From NCBI GenBank assembly GCA_025617745.1, contig CM046863.1, forward strand, positions 806,001 to 870,000: 64,000 nt of DNA, in the 5' to 3' direction. Shown here one piece after another: positions 35,695 to 39,279 of the stretch. The translations under genes were made by a program, and so were the position numbers. Origin of the DNA: Heliocidaris erythrogramma (taxonomy: Eukaryota > Echinodermata > Echinoidea > Camarodonta > Echinometridae). Below the pieces are notes generated by a model that was given only the letters and a program-made list of their open reading frames with translations, was not told the DNA's origin and searched no databases. How positions within the stretch are numbered: position 1 is the first letter of the stretch; every line of letters begins with the position of its first letter.

Positions 35695-36274
35695 ATATGT
35701 ATGAATATCTGACATTTCTAAAGATATTTTTATTCTTAGTCGGTCAAAATGGATTTAGCTCCTTTGGGAATCAAGCTCTTCATAATAGTTATCTTAGCCA
35801 TTATGTTTAGTCAGGTCAATAAATACGACATAAAGCCAAGTAATGTTTTTAACCCAGTCATATGGAAAGAAGACACCTTTTTATTATATTGTTTAGTTAT
35901 AGTTGAAACATCAACTATTTTTTTTGCAATTATAGGGGACGCTCTGCAAAGAAGAGTATGCTGAAATCTTTGACGTACATCAACCTTCTCCACGTAATCT
36001 TGAGGAGATTGGGTCACCAAGCTACATGGATATGAAGCCTGTACGTTCAGCTATGCCTCTAGGAAACATCTCCGATGTTCCTGGCATATCCAATTTGGCT
36101 TCTCATTGTGAACGAACTCCTAAACTGAAGGCAGCCTCATTGCCGATAGCGAATATGCCTGTATATGAAAATACTTTACGTAACCCAAACTTACCGCAAA
36201 CAAAGCAGACAGCTATATACAACATTACTAATCGAAGTGAACTCCTTGATAGTGTGGTAACAACATACTTATAG
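776..36274 (+). CDS. Multi-exon gene for a type I Ig-superfamily receptor with tyrosine-motif tail (571 aa, join of 8 exons)
   Basis: Assembled by eye from eight exons: 776-854, 1720-2022, 2556-2900, 6738-7040, 8753-8824, 27856-27960, 29788-29957 and 35936-36274. All junctions have AG acceptors and GT donors; phases are 1 through exon 7 and 0 into exon 8, and the total of 1716 nt is an exact multiple of three ending in TAG. Predicted order: signal peptide (1-~21), V-like Ig domain (28-127), second Ig domain (129-242), Cys-rich Ig-like domain (244-343), stalk (345-367), membrane helix (~374-394), cytoplasmic tail (395-571). Tail tyrosines are Y467 (YAEI), Y489 (YMDM), Y536 (YENT), Y554 and Y570. 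By family knowledge, symmetric phase-1 exons are typical of Ig domains, YxxM recruits PI3K p85, YxN suits Grb2-type SH2 domains, and a C-terminal T-x-L fits class I PDZ domains. Ligand and cell type are unknown and I do not recognise a named orthologue. Additional exons inside the 19-kb intron 5 cannot be excluded. Confidence 0.8.
1327..1468. repeat. Hairpin MITE in intron 1
   Basis: The ends are inverted copies of about 40 bp, from CAGGGGAG...GCGTTTTGTCA on the left to the reverse complement on the right (ending CTCCCCTG). Between them is a short unique loop containing CTGATTGGCTGA. The 142-bp length and near-perfect arms fit a miniature inverted-repeat transposable element. Confidence 0.75.
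1720..2022 (+). CDS. Receptor exon 2: V-like immunoglobulin domain
   Basis: Bounded by acceptor CCCTTTCAG and donor GTAATA, phase 1-1, encoding residues 28-127. Ig hallmarks are Cys44 (GLNC), Trp58 (IRW) and the DEDTYEC motif ending at Cys109, with 64 residues between the two core cysteines as in a V-type fold. Extra cysteines at 70, 75 and 120 could form additional disulfides. N-glycosylation sequons occur at N31, N78 and N98. A whole Ig domain in one symmetric exon is the usual arrangement. Confidence 0.88.
2023..2555. other. Receptor intron 2; nothing recognised
   Basis: AT-rich intronic sequence with donor GTAATA and a T-rich acceptor tract. I see no inverted repeat, transposon coding sequence or RNA gene. 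Confidence 0.6.
2556..2900 (+). CDS. Receptor exon 3: second immunoglobulin domain
   Basis: Bounded by a T-rich tract ending TTTTTAG and by donor GTTTGA, phase 1-1, residues 129-242. It shows the strand-B motif NLTC (Cys163), Trp177 in LEW, a hydrophobic SLSF-like strand (KTLSFIPL) and Cys222 in SIACAI. The usual DxGxYxC is degenerate (DHGKSIAC). Spacing of 58 residues between the core cysteines suits an I/C2- or V-like fold. Sequons are at N148, N160 and N233. The donor is weaker than the others (G|GTTTGA). Confidence 0.85.
3260..5290. repeat. Large fold-back element in intron 3, with a nested transposon
   Basis: Sequence at 3260-3440 continuing at 4543-4620 is present in reverse complement at about 5040-5290, and inner portions near 4665-4710 and 4930-5000 (GCACAGTATTCACAA and inverse) are also inverted. 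The left arm is interrupted by the 1.1-kb TIR element at 3438-4542 while the right arm is continuous. The arms are about 80% alike by eye, so this is an old fold-back element. Confidence 0.72.
3438..4542. mobile_element. Non-autonomous TIR DNA transposon nested in the fold-back arm
   Basis: Terminal inverted repeats of about 55 bp: the left end reads AAATTCCCGGTGGAGCCACT and the right end is its inverse with a few indels; both contain TGACCGTTACCAAAA. The interior has no transposase and is rich in AATAGGGGT-like motifs. The superfamily is undetermined because the target duplication is ambiguous (AT-rich junction). Confidence 0.72.
5466..5492 (-). ncRNA. Degenerate hammerhead-ribozyme-like core
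   Basis: On the minus strand the order is CTGAGGA, an imperfect stem-loop AGATCC/GTGA/GGATC, then GAAA. This matches the hammerhead catalytic order CTGATGA-stem II-GAAA except for one substitution in the first box. Hammerhead motifs are known from Penelope-like elements. Stems I and III are not clear, so activity is doubtful. Confidence 0.35.
5575..5594. repeat. (TA)n/(GA)n microsatellite
   Basis: A short TATATA tract running into GAGAGAGAGAGAGAG. Confidence 0.8.
5725..5990 (-). mobile_element. tRNA-derived SINE (minus orientation)
   Basis: Contains GGGATTCGAACCGCGAACC, the inverse of a tRNA T-loop/B-box, and a body with TTATATAGCACAGC, ATTACCCCGGCTTTAGCCG and CCGGGTACCCATTTACTTCACC. The same TATATAGCGC...TTACCCCGGCT body recurs at 25.35-25.44 kb. 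An (AAT)n-like tail sits at the left end, as expected for a minus-oriented SINE 3' end. Confidence 0.7.
6230..6535 (-). pseudogene. CR1/Jockey-like LINE reverse-transcriptase remnant
   Basis: Minus-strand translation in shifting frames gives RT landmarks: AFDTVDRDIL near the right end, then a GIGGKALERF-like segment, and GVPQGSILGPLLFILYVDD-like sequence near 6300-6360. Stops and frameshifts interrupt it. These motifs are diagnostic of the RT of non-LTR retrotransposons of the CR1/L2/Jockey type. It is a dead fragment inside intron 3. Confidence 0.72.
6738..7040 (+). CDS. Receptor exon 4: Cys-rich Ig-like third domain
   Basis: A T-rich tract and CATGTAG acceptor precede it and a strong GTAAGT donor follows; phase 1-1, residues 244-343. 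Length and symmetry match a third Ig domain, with Cys270 (TLSC) and Cys321/322 (NITCC) in the expected places, but the core Trp is absent and there are further cysteines at 244, 251, 253, 329 and 333. Sequons N287, N301, N310 and N318 support an extracellular location. It may be a divergent C2-like domain rather than a canonical one. Confidence 0.8.
7148..7190. repeat. Small hairpin in intron 4
   Basis: GTGAGACCGACA and its exact inverse TGTCGGTCTCAC are separated by about 17 bp. Confidence 0.55.
7239..7813. mobile_element. Fold-back/hAT-like non-autonomous element with 8-bp target duplication
   Basis: Arms of about 130 bp are inverted: TAGCCTTTTGACAAGG at the left and its inverse at the right, continuing through GCGATCGAGCGAC to AGGCCTTTTGGAACCTGG. 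GTTTTCAT occurs immediately outside both ends (7231-7238 and 7814-7821), an 8-bp target duplication typical of hAT-type insertion. No transposase lies inside. A related end pair occurs at 54708-54916. Confidence 0.78.
8165..8420. mobile_element. SINE-like repeat
   Basis: Body with TTTTTTATATAGCGCCTAA, GCGATATACAGATATATTACTACCCCGG and CCGCTCACTGGGGAG. The TATATAGCGC and TTAC(T)ACCCCGG modules parallel those in the SINEs at 5.7 and 25.4 kb. I do not see a clear tRNA head. Confidence 0.5.
8562..8578. repeat. Poly-C tract
   Basis: About 17 consecutive C; a similar tract occurs at 8869-8885, just after exon 5. Such tracts recur through the window on both strands. Confidence 0.9.
8753..8824 (+). 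CDS. Receptor exon 5: short extracellular stalk
   Basis: A 72-nt symmetric phase-1 exon between acceptor CTCTCACAG and donor GTAAGG. It encodes 23 full residues rich in Ser, Glu, Lys and Pro, with one sequon (NVT), consistent with a membrane-proximal linker. It has no independent domain signature; support comes from splice sites, phase and position. Confidence 0.68.
9438..10430 (+). CDS. Tc1-type transposase (DD34E), with a deletion at the first catalytic segment
   Basis: A 330-codon frame from the ATG at 9438. The N-terminal half has the paired-like helix-turn-helix (DVAERLGVSPGTITKWKQKF, then SGRPKITTEQQD). Catalytic-domain landmarks are GGGSVMVWGGIS, LQDDNARPHRA and SPDLNHIEHLWDQLG, with 34 residues between the second Asp and the Glu. 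The first catalytic motif, normally FSDES followed by several residues before DGR, reads FGDDGR, so about ten residues are missing in frame. The frame is otherwise intact with no premature stop, suggesting recent decay or trans-mobilised copies. The enzyme would cut and paste at TA sites, but this copy is probably inactive. Confidence 0.9.
   Translation: MPRVSNVQKARAIGQIEAGMLQKDVAERLGVSPGTITKWKQKFRATGDVKDRPRSGRPKITTEQQDRYIRVLALQNRRRSSQSIQRSVVRRFNTRVSDQTVRNRLHAANLRARKTAKKPAMTVRQKQERLRWCRDHLRWNRREWQMVMFGDDGRVKVWRRRGERFDDSCIDRVTPFGGGSVMVWGGISTAGKTELVVIDGNLTAQRYRDEILQPTAFPYLRNMGNDAILQDDNARPHRARLVRNFLEREDITGMEWPACSPDLNHIEHLWDQLGQSVRKRVTNETTLAGLRQILIEEWNAVPQQRITKLISSMRRRCQAVVQALGSSTRY
10680..10810 (-). 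repeat. 3' LTR of the gypsy-like element
   Basis: Starts TGTTACGGGCCGCTCCCTGC on the plus strand and differs from the other LTR at one base by eye (TTTACGTAG versus TTTAAGTAG). A purine-rich stretch (GGAGGGGAGA on the minus strand) abuts it and could be the polypurine tract. Confidence 0.85.
12185..12712 (-). pseudogene. Gypsy pol fragment: RNase H domain
   Basis: The minus frame carries gypsy RNase H landmarks: LLVDASDVDAGAVLTQ, PISFFSKKF, NYSTVEKETLALILALEHF, VRVLTDHNPLTF and IADALSRV. The preceding sequence does not resemble the RT palm or thumb and lacks YxDD, so RT was deleted upstream. Nothing downstream resembles the HHCC or catalytic core of integrase. Confidence 0.85.
12889..13284 (-). 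pseudogene. Gypsy-like pol linker fragment (unassigned)
   Basis: Acidic, low-complexity frame overlapping the end of the protease frame by a few bases. It probably represents the region between protease and RT. No catalytic motif is visible. Confidence 0.45.
13281..14015 (-). pseudogene. Gypsy-like zinc knuckle and aspartic protease
   Basis: The minus frame contains one CCHC knuckle (CYYCKKVGHFKSSC) and then the retropepsin active-site motif DTGAAQSLI with a downstream IILGND-like segment. This is the nucleocapsid-protease junction of a gypsy polyprotein. It is separated from the upstream gag frames by frameshifts. Confidence 0.83.
13999..14876 (-). pseudogene. Gypsy-like gag (two frames, frameshifted)
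   Basis: Frame 14876-14190 has an N-terminal helix-rich region, a Gln/Arg/Glu-rich coiled-coil stretch (ELELEIARVQLQREQVVLQ) and the capsid-like region VERYFLHFEKVAQSLDWP. The capsid continues in another frame at 14247-13999 (AYRQKFRN, FDRWCQSL, LLEEFKRSLPQEVRSHL), resembling the SCAN-like capsid C-terminal domain of gypsy/Ty3 gag. At least one frameshift separates the halves. Confidence 0.75.
15465..15481 (-). promoter_or_regulatory. Candidate primer-binding site
   Basis: On the minus strand, directly after the 5' LTR, the sequence reads TGGGGGCTTGTGTCGG. The first part resembles the tRNA-Pro type primer-binding site found in several LTR elements; the second half diverges. Confidence 0.45.
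15482..15612 (-). repeat. 5' LTR of the gypsy-like element
   Basis: 131 bp, essentially identical to the copy at 10680-10810, implying a recent insertion. Tc1 sequence resumes immediately to the right. Confidence 0.85.
16278..16425. repeat. Imperfect tandem repeat, roughly 15-18 bp unit
   Basis: Variants of GCATTTTTACCTCTG recur about eight times with substitutions and small indels. No transposon ends are visible. Confidence 0.6.
16533..16561. repeat. 29-bp near-perfect palindrome
   Basis: CGCAGAAAACACTA followed by its inverse TAGTGTTTTCTGCG around one central base. An isolated dyad with no flanking element seen. Confidence 0.7.
17117..18619 (-). mobile_element. Tc1/mariner remnant with TIRs inserted in the MITE
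   Basis: The left end AACCCCTCCAAAAAAGTTC and the right end GAACTTTTTTTGAGGGGTT are inverted; further in, GGGCAAAGTCAAAAGTGAAA (17292) is inverted at about 18422. TA flanks both sides (17115-17116 and 18620-18621). Its interior keeps only the 3' part of a transposase gene. Confidence 0.85.
17882..18240 (-). pseudogene. Tc1 transposase C-terminal fragment
   Basis: Minus-strand frames give FQDDNARPHRARI, NSPDLNPIEHLWDQ and, after a frameshift, LAELRQILIEEWN and CQAVVAVFGSSTRY. These are the second Asp, the Glu and the C terminus of a Tc1 transposase closely related to that at 9.4-10.4 kb. The N-terminal DNA-binding domain and first Asp are absent. Confidence 0.85.
18934..20160. other. Intron 5 interval; nothing recognised
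   Basis: AT-rich sequence without transposon ends, long frames with domains, or clear inverted repeats. Confidence 0.5.
20175..20340. repeat. Degenerate 12-bp tandem repeat
   Basis: About a dozen variants of GACATCGTCTTG. One plus frame stays open across it, giving a four-residue LDIV-like periodicity, but it has no start codon or splice context, so I treat it as a minisatellite. Confidence 0.6.
20570..20646. repeat. Compound hairpin
   Basis: TTTTCAGGTGCCGGATATTACATATA and a second GGTGCCAGATATTACATATA are followed by the inverse TATCTGGCACCTGAAAA, so two direct half-repeats share one inverted partner. Confidence 0.7.
21225..21502. mobile_element. MITE with about 55-bp TIRs
   Basis: The left arm contains GTGAAAGGGTGCAAAATTC followed by AGACTTGA; the right arm is its inverse, ending GCTCATTCAAGC. 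The loop has no coding sequence. Confidence 0.72.
21840..22115. repeat. Poly-G-containing repeat
   Basis: GGAGCGGATCCAGGATTT is followed by a run of about 17 G (21880-21896), a second GGGGGAGGGGGCGGG block and another G run near 22099-22111. The GGATCC(A/T)G modules flank the G tracts. No coding content is credible. Confidence 0.55.
22330..22637. mobile_element. TTGGGTAA-rich MITE, 5'-truncated copy
   Basis: Matches 47990-48272 almost base for base (CCCAACCACATAATATTTAT, GGTTGGGCAATCCTATTGGG) and ends with TTTTAAGAGTGTA, the TIR of the fuller copy at 47.4-48.3 kb. Confidence 0.82.
22640..23510. repeat. Inverted and direct repeat cluster
   Basis: Segments at about 22830-22960 and 23140-23270 are inverse copies (AATGGCGTTGAAGAGAGACAT and inverse). 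A module TTATTTATGTTTTCAGGCTTTCTGG is repeated directly at about 22658, 23273 and 23430. No coding sequence is seen. Confidence 0.68.
23537..26086. mobile_element. TU-like fold-back transposon with minisatellite arms
   Basis: Outer arms: left (23537-23760) and right (25684-26086) carry inverse-oriented tandem repeats of about 26-28 bp centred on ATTATGAATAGCGACCCTC. Inner arms: units of about 150-200 bp (AAAGCTCTGACGTTTTATAGCAAATTTGAGA...GGACGCAATACGGCACTGTATGTA) occur about three times in one orientation at 23.79-24.34 kb and four or five times in the other at 24.49-25.33 kb. Both ends share TCCGCT and AGGACCGCTATTCAT. No transposase is present. The right half also contains a SINE fragment. 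Confidence 0.8.
25338..25435. mobile_element. SINE fragment
   Basis: (AAT)n tail followed by GGATATTTATATAGCGCTCA and ATTACCCCGGCTCTAGC, the same body as the SINE at 5.7 kb. Confidence 0.6.
26625..26925. mobile_element. MITE (301 bp)
   Basis: Ends ATAGGGAGTTTTC...CAGCAACGTACGC and inverse ...GCGTACGTTGCTG...GAAAACTCCCTAT; inner parts (GAACCGGAAC and GTTCCGGTTC) are also inverted. No coding sequence. Confidence 0.8.
27856..27960 (+). CDS. Receptor exon 6: transmembrane segment
   Basis: A 105-nt exon with acceptor CTTCTACAG and strong donor GTAAGT, phase 1-1, residues 369-402. A hydrophobic run of about 21 residues (Trp374 to Trp394, containing IIVVLVAIIL) is followed by a basic stop-transfer cluster (K..NKKR). 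This gives type I topology for the preceding Ig domains. It lies 19 kb downstream of exon 5; the gap is repeat-filled. Confidence 0.83.
28950..29480 (+). pseudogene. CR1-like LINE 3' end
   Basis: A frame near 28990-29130 gives TRTGHSYHLPRTRTS and GPKLWNGSL, the conserved ORF2 C-terminal pattern of CR1/Rex-type LINEs (TR...P..RT...GP.LWN.L). About 320 bp later it ends in ATGAAATAAAACTGAAACTGGAAACTG, a typical short-repeat LINE tail. It lies in intron 6. Confidence 0.72.
29788..29957 (+). CDS. Receptor exon 7: juxtamembrane cytoplasmic segment
   Basis: Acceptor TTCGTCAG and donor GTACGT; enters in phase 1 and leaves in phase 0, residues 404-459. The segment is Ser/Thr/Pro-rich with one tyrosine and no known domain. 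The frame stays open across it and the phase change matches exon 8 exactly, which supports its inclusion, but skipping or alternative borders cannot be excluded. Confidence 0.66.
30010..30845. repeat. AT-rich inverted repeat with GGATTTAGCTCC modules
   Basis: The left module CCAAAACGGTTTCATTCTAA is inverted near 30660-30695, with further TGGATTTAGCT copies at about 30700, 30813 and 35751. About 220 bp of the left part is duplicated at 32065-32278. (TA)n tracts flank it. Confidence 0.65.
30893..31634 (-). mobile_element. Penelope-like element 3' part, minus orientation
   Basis: The minus frame (31634-31305) encodes the GIY-YIG region: INIICGIMCQSCDKIYIGET, then RHFNLPGHS, followed by a purine-rich 3' untranslated stretch and the terminal sequence with GCCCTATGGGCGAAAA. 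It is an inverted counterpart of 33100-33830. Confidence 0.82.
31622..32060 (+). mobile_element. Penelope-like RT fragment, plus orientation
   Basis: Begins where the minus copy ends and encodes FVEEEI, LLKRYIDDFVGI and LRFTHNISNQSVPF, i.e. the RT active-site region (YIDD) of a Penelope-like element. It has a small deletion relative to the copy at 32.3 kb that breaks the frame after QSVPF. Confidence 0.78.
32281..33830 (+). mobile_element. Penelope-like element, RT C-terminal part to 3' end
   Basis: Frame 32280-32657 has the RT segment LLKRYIDDF and VPFLDITLRFEDTHIA. After a frameshift near 32650, frame 32654-33412 runs through RVRWNTSRIPLVLTYHP and CKRRRCNTC to the GIY-YIG endonuclease (INIIYAIMCQSCDKIYIGET...ERRRREERMIHRLG). 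The pyrimidine-rich 3' region ends near 33830. Penelope-like elements combine RT with a C-terminal GIY-YIG domain. The 5' half is missing and the reading frame is broken. Confidence 0.85.
32654..33412 (+). pseudogene. Penelope-like GIY-YIG endonuclease region
   Basis: A 252-codon open frame. The CKRRRCNTC cysteine pair precedes the GIY-YIG core, read here as INIIYAI and KIYIGET, with downstream RATEHLRSIK and a catalytic-type Glu in EERRRREERM. The family uses this nuclease for target cleavage. It lacks the RT needed for autonomy. Confidence 0.82.
34001..34025 (-). ncRNA. Hammerhead-ribozyme-like core, minus strand
   Basis: The minus strand reads CTGATGA, stem-loop AGATC/TTTT/GATC, GAAA, the exact order of the conserved hammerhead catalytic boxes. 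Stems I and III would involve flanking bases and are not obvious. Confidence 0.5.
34547..34570 (+). ncRNA. Hammerhead-ribozyme-like core, plus strand
   Basis: CTGATGA, stem II AGATC-TTTT-GATC, GAAA, identical to the inverse copy at 34001-34025. Consistent with a type I hammerhead from a Penelope-like or SINE-like retroelement end. Confidence 0.5.
34652..35543. mobile_element. Fold-back DNA transposon with about 400-bp TIRs
   Basis: Starts ACAGTGTGTCCCAGGAA and ends with the near-inverse TTTTTTTCTGGGACGCACTGT. Inner arms match over several hundred bases (GACAAAGCTCTGTTGGTGTA and inverse, TTCACGCATG and inverse). The central region has no transposase. Confidence 0.8.
35577..35599 (+). ncRNA. 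Degenerate hammerhead-like motif
   Basis: CTGATGT, stem AGCCC-TAT-GGGT, GAAA; similar to the Penelope-like ends at 30.95 and 33.75 kb (AAGCCCTATGGGCGAAAA) but with one catalytic-box change. (TA)n tracts lie on both sides. Confidence 0.35.
35936..36274 (+). CDS. Receptor exon 8: tyrosine-motif cytoplasmic tail and stop
   Basis: Follows acceptor TTTTTTTTGCAATTATAG in phase 0 and runs 113 codons to TAG (36272-36274). Motifs: EEYAEIF at Y467 (YAEI, close to the Src-SH2 YEEI type; not a strict ITIM because position -2 is Glu), SYMDM at Y489 (YxxM, PI3K p85 type), PVYENTL at Y536 (YxN, Grb2 type), AIYNI at Y554, and C-terminal TTYL (class I PDZ pattern). Several SP/TP sites are also present. It lacks a kinase or TIR domain, so signalling would depend on recruited SH2 or PDZ partners. 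Confidence 0.82.
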   Translation, partial: GTLCKEEYAEIFDVHQPSPRNLEEIGSPSYMDMKPVRSAMPLGNISDVPGISNLASHCERTPKLKAASLPIANMPVYENTLRNPNLPQTKQTAIYNITNRSELLDSVVTTYL

Positions 36275-36350
36275 AGTCGTCATCTCTCACTTCAGGCCTG
36301 TGAACCATTTTTTTTTCAAGTGAGCTGACCCCCCCCCCCCCACACACACT

Positions 36351-36356
36351 AATAAA
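36351..36356 (+). terminator. Poly(A) signal AATAAA after receptor exon 8
   Basis: A canonical hexamer lies 77 bp after the stop codon, just beyond a poly-C/CA stretch. Other A-rich hexamers follow in the AT-rich sequence, so the exact cleavage site is uncertain. Confidence 0.6.
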
Positions 36357-36949
36357 GAAATGAAATGAATAAATTATAATAACAAAAATAATGATATTGA
36401 TAACATGAAATAAATCAAAATAAGATATAAGATATATAATATAAACTGAAAATAAATTAAAAAGTTAATAAATCTCCTTCCACTATTACTGGGGCAATAG
36501 GAATTCTGGGGAAAAAGGAATAAGTCGTGGTAAACCTGCATTACTCATACTAAAAAGTTAAATTATTCCGTTTTATAATATCAAATACATTATGATGCTG
36601 TCATGCATGAATTATTAAGAACGGTTTTCAATGTGTATTGTCAAAGGTAGTATTTTCTATCCAAGAAACAAGCGAGAAACGTTCTGTAATAAAATGCAAA
36701 TATTAAGAATACTAATGATAATTATGATACCAATAACAGTAATAACAAATATAAAAATAACAATAGATAAATAAATAAACAGATGGCGAAGACCAATTAA
36801 AATTAAAATGTCTTTTCAATACTAAGAAAAAACACAAAACAACAAAAAAGGGAACCCCCCCCCCCACCCCCCCAAAAAACCCCCCCAAAACAACCATATA
36901 TATATATATATATATGTACAGTATTATTTTCCACCACTCCAGGTCTAAC

Positions 36950-37330
36950 TGTTCTCCTCCCATTCGGTTTTCGGCTTCCCTCTTGGTCTTGTACCTTCTA
37001 CACGTCCTGTCAAGGTGTTTGAGCCCTGCCATGTCCAGTATTTCTTCGTTAGTTTTTATTTATTTAGAATGATATTCTCATCATTCTCTTCAAATGATTT
37101 TCTTTTCTTTTCCGTAATCTGGGATACTGTCCATGTTTTGCTCCATACAGCACAGCGGACTAGACATAGCAATTAAATGAGTCTCAATCTGCGTGAAAAT
37201 GCCATCCTTCTTACTGTAATTTTTCATTGCCAGGAACGTATTCCGTGCAATGTCGACTCTTCTTTTTCTTTTTTTTTCAATAGTTTTCCCTCCACAGGGA
37301 TTTTTATTGATATTCATTCGTAACAAATTA
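36950..37330 (-). pseudogene. LINE (RTE/CR1-like) ORF2 C-terminal fragments
   Basis: Minus-strand frames give IARNTFLAMKNY (37.24 kb), a damaged LLYGxExW-type segment, and then GTRPRGKPKTEWEEN (36.98 kb), matching the RT thumb and C-terminal pattern common in LINEs. Frames are broken. Confidence 0.58.
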
Positions 37331-37339
37331 ACAAACATA

Positions 37340-38440
37340 TTCAAGGTAAATCATATTTATAATGTAAATGCATAATACAATAATAATTCAAAATAATTCA
37401 AAATACAAATGTTTCTGAACTGTCGGGTTCACAGAAGACGCCCCTGGGAAAATAAAAGGCAGCCCAGAATGATGATGACTTTATTAATTAATATTATTTT
37501 TTTTTTTGCCTTGTCAGATATTTTTTGGAGTAAAAAGGGACCCCCAAAATGCTATTGACTTTTTTCTTTCTTAGCTTGTCATATATTTTTGGAGTAACAA
37601 GGGACCCGAAAATAGTGGTAACCTTCTTTTTTTGAGTGTGTGTGTGTGGGGGGGGGGGGGGGCTTGTCAGAACATGTTAATATTTGTCCCCCTCCATAAC
37701 ATAATGATCCCCCACTGCCCCTGAATCTTAACTTTGTGCAGAGATCCCTTGAACAAGGATGGGGACATTACACATCCTTCATTTACTCCTCTTTTGATTT
37801 CCGTATTGCCTGCCATTCTATTGTTGACTTTTATGGCAGCTGTTAGCTCGCAGTACAGTTTGGAGATAAGACGTTCTTGCCATCAACATTGATCTTTTGT
37901 AAGCTCTCAATCGGTTTACCAAGATGAATTTGTCAAATCATTTAGGGTAATCAATATGAAAGCATACATATACATCTTTATTTTATGTGATCATTCTCAT
38001 GCACAAAATGGCTTCCCTTGAACCACTTTGAGGTCTGAATCTCACTGTTTAGTTTTAGAAGGGCAATGTTTTTAAATTATGAATCAAAATACTCATTAGG
38101 AACGGTATTAGCATATCTAGCAAACGACATTGCTTGGTAAATTGTTCAGAGAAAAAAAAACACGTGACCGGAACCATCCATTGAATAAAGCCTCTCTTGG
38201 CTAGGAGCATGGACTATAGGGTATAGTGAAATCCACCCTCTCGATCACTGTCAGTACATACATTTCAGCGATTTGACCGGAAAAAATACTCCCAGAAACA
38301 TCGTTTTGTTTTCTTTCTATCTTTCCCCATATAATTCAGGATTTGAATATTACGTAACTGAGCATTTATGACAAATTGGGGATTTGAATTCTTACGTTAA
38401 AAAGAATCAATCATTTTTTTTACAATTTCTCCCTTTTCTC
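37340..38440. other. Interval between LINE fragment and terminal-exon pair; nothing recognised
   Basis: Contains T-rich tracts, two GGAGTAA(A/C)AAGGGACCC modules near 37533 and 37590, and a TG-then-G run at 37636-37662. No coding signal. Confidence 0.5.
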
Positions 38441-38454
38441 GAGTTATATCCCAG

Positions 38455-38585
38455 TGTCTTCTGACTCATGTTTACGTGACGGGTCACATACTGTGGTTAT
38501 TATTTTGATTTCTGTATTGATAATTCATGTTATTTTGTTGGTTTTGTGTATATTTAGTGATGGTCAAAGACTCATGTTTACGTGA
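38455..38585 (+). CDS. Candidate terminal exon A: transmembrane helix with short tail
   Basis: A good acceptor (long pyrimidine tract ending ATATCCCAG) opens a phase-1 frame beginning TG. It encodes SSDSCLRDGSH and then a strongly hydrophobic stretch (TVVIILISVLIIHVILLVLCIF), SDGQRLMFT and a stop at 38583. The phase equals that of receptor exons 2-6, so splicing from exon 5 would give a membrane isoform without tyrosine motifs. It may instead belong to a decayed paralogue; its use is unproven. Confidence 0.45.
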
Positions 38586-38712
38586 CGGGTCACATATTGT
38601 GGTTATAATTTTGATTTCTGTATTGATAATCCATGTTATTTTGCTGGTTTTGTGCATATTTAGTGATGGTCAAAGAGAAATTTTGAAAAGTACCGATAAA
38701 GATTTCCTGTAA
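38558..38712 (+). CDS. Candidate terminal exon B: tandem copy of exon A
   Basis: The direct duplicate of the preceding ~103 bp creates a second acceptor (GTGTATATTTAG) also followed by a phase-1 TG. The frame encodes MVKDSCLRDGSH, a helix IVVIILISVLIIHVILLVLC, and a tail FSDGQREILKSTDKDFL ending at TAA (38710). The two helices differ by few substitutions, mostly silent or conservative. An AATAAA follows at 39034. Expression is inferred, not shown. Confidence 0.45.
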
Positions 38713-38815
38713 TGAGTTGAAATATGAAATCAAGGAATCCAATACAATGGGGGGAAAAGAAACACTTGGTAAGCAAAAGAAAACAAATAATTAAAATAAG
38801 AATCATAATAATAAT

Positions 38816-38853
38816 AAGAAGAAGAAGAAGAAGAAGAAAAAGAAGAAGAAGAA
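38816..38853. repeat. (AAG)n microsatellite
   Basis: GAAGAAGAAG repeated with one AAA interruption, lying 3' of candidate terminal exon B. Confidence 0.85.
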
Positions 38854-39033
38854 TATAATAGTAATATATTGCACAGTTGGTACTTAATGTGCATAATAAG
38901 GCAAACAGACAATAATGGATGTATATCATCTTTATCGAAGAATAATCTGCGTGTATTGATGAAACTTCAAATTCAAGCAAATGATGTTATATTATTTGAT
39001 GTTTTTAATGTAATTTGTGTATAACGTAGATGC

Positions 39034-39039
39034 AATAAA
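39034..39039 (+). terminator. Possible poly(A) signal AATAAA for the terminal-exon pair
   Basis: A canonical hexamer about 320 bp after the TAA of exon B. Significant only if those exons are used. Confidence 0.35.
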
Positions 39040-39279
39040 CTTACACCGTAGTGTGCAAAGTATCTGTGTAAATGGAAAATTCCAGCATGGGCGTCACTTC
39101 ACCAAGTTTACTTTTAATATCGAGTATTGATATTGTGCTTTTTAAAAAGGTTGACCATGGTCAATGGGAGTGTTAGAGCAAATGACGCACAGGTGTATCT
39201 TTCTCCTTAAGCTCCTCCATATTTCACTTTATTTTCAGCCCAGTCTTTGCAATTAATAATGCATGCAAATGTATAGATG

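Noticed and set aside
35749-35964. Plus frame of 71 codons with a hydrophobic N terminus just before exon 8
   Set aside because: It begins in the GGATTTAGCTCC intronic repeat and crosses the exon 8 acceptor in a different frame. The phase-0 reading of exon 8 is better supported.
35936-36274. Strict ITIM in the receptor tail
   Set aside because: Y467 has Glu at position -2 and no other tyrosine has both the -2 and +3 aliphatic residues, so ITIM is not supported.
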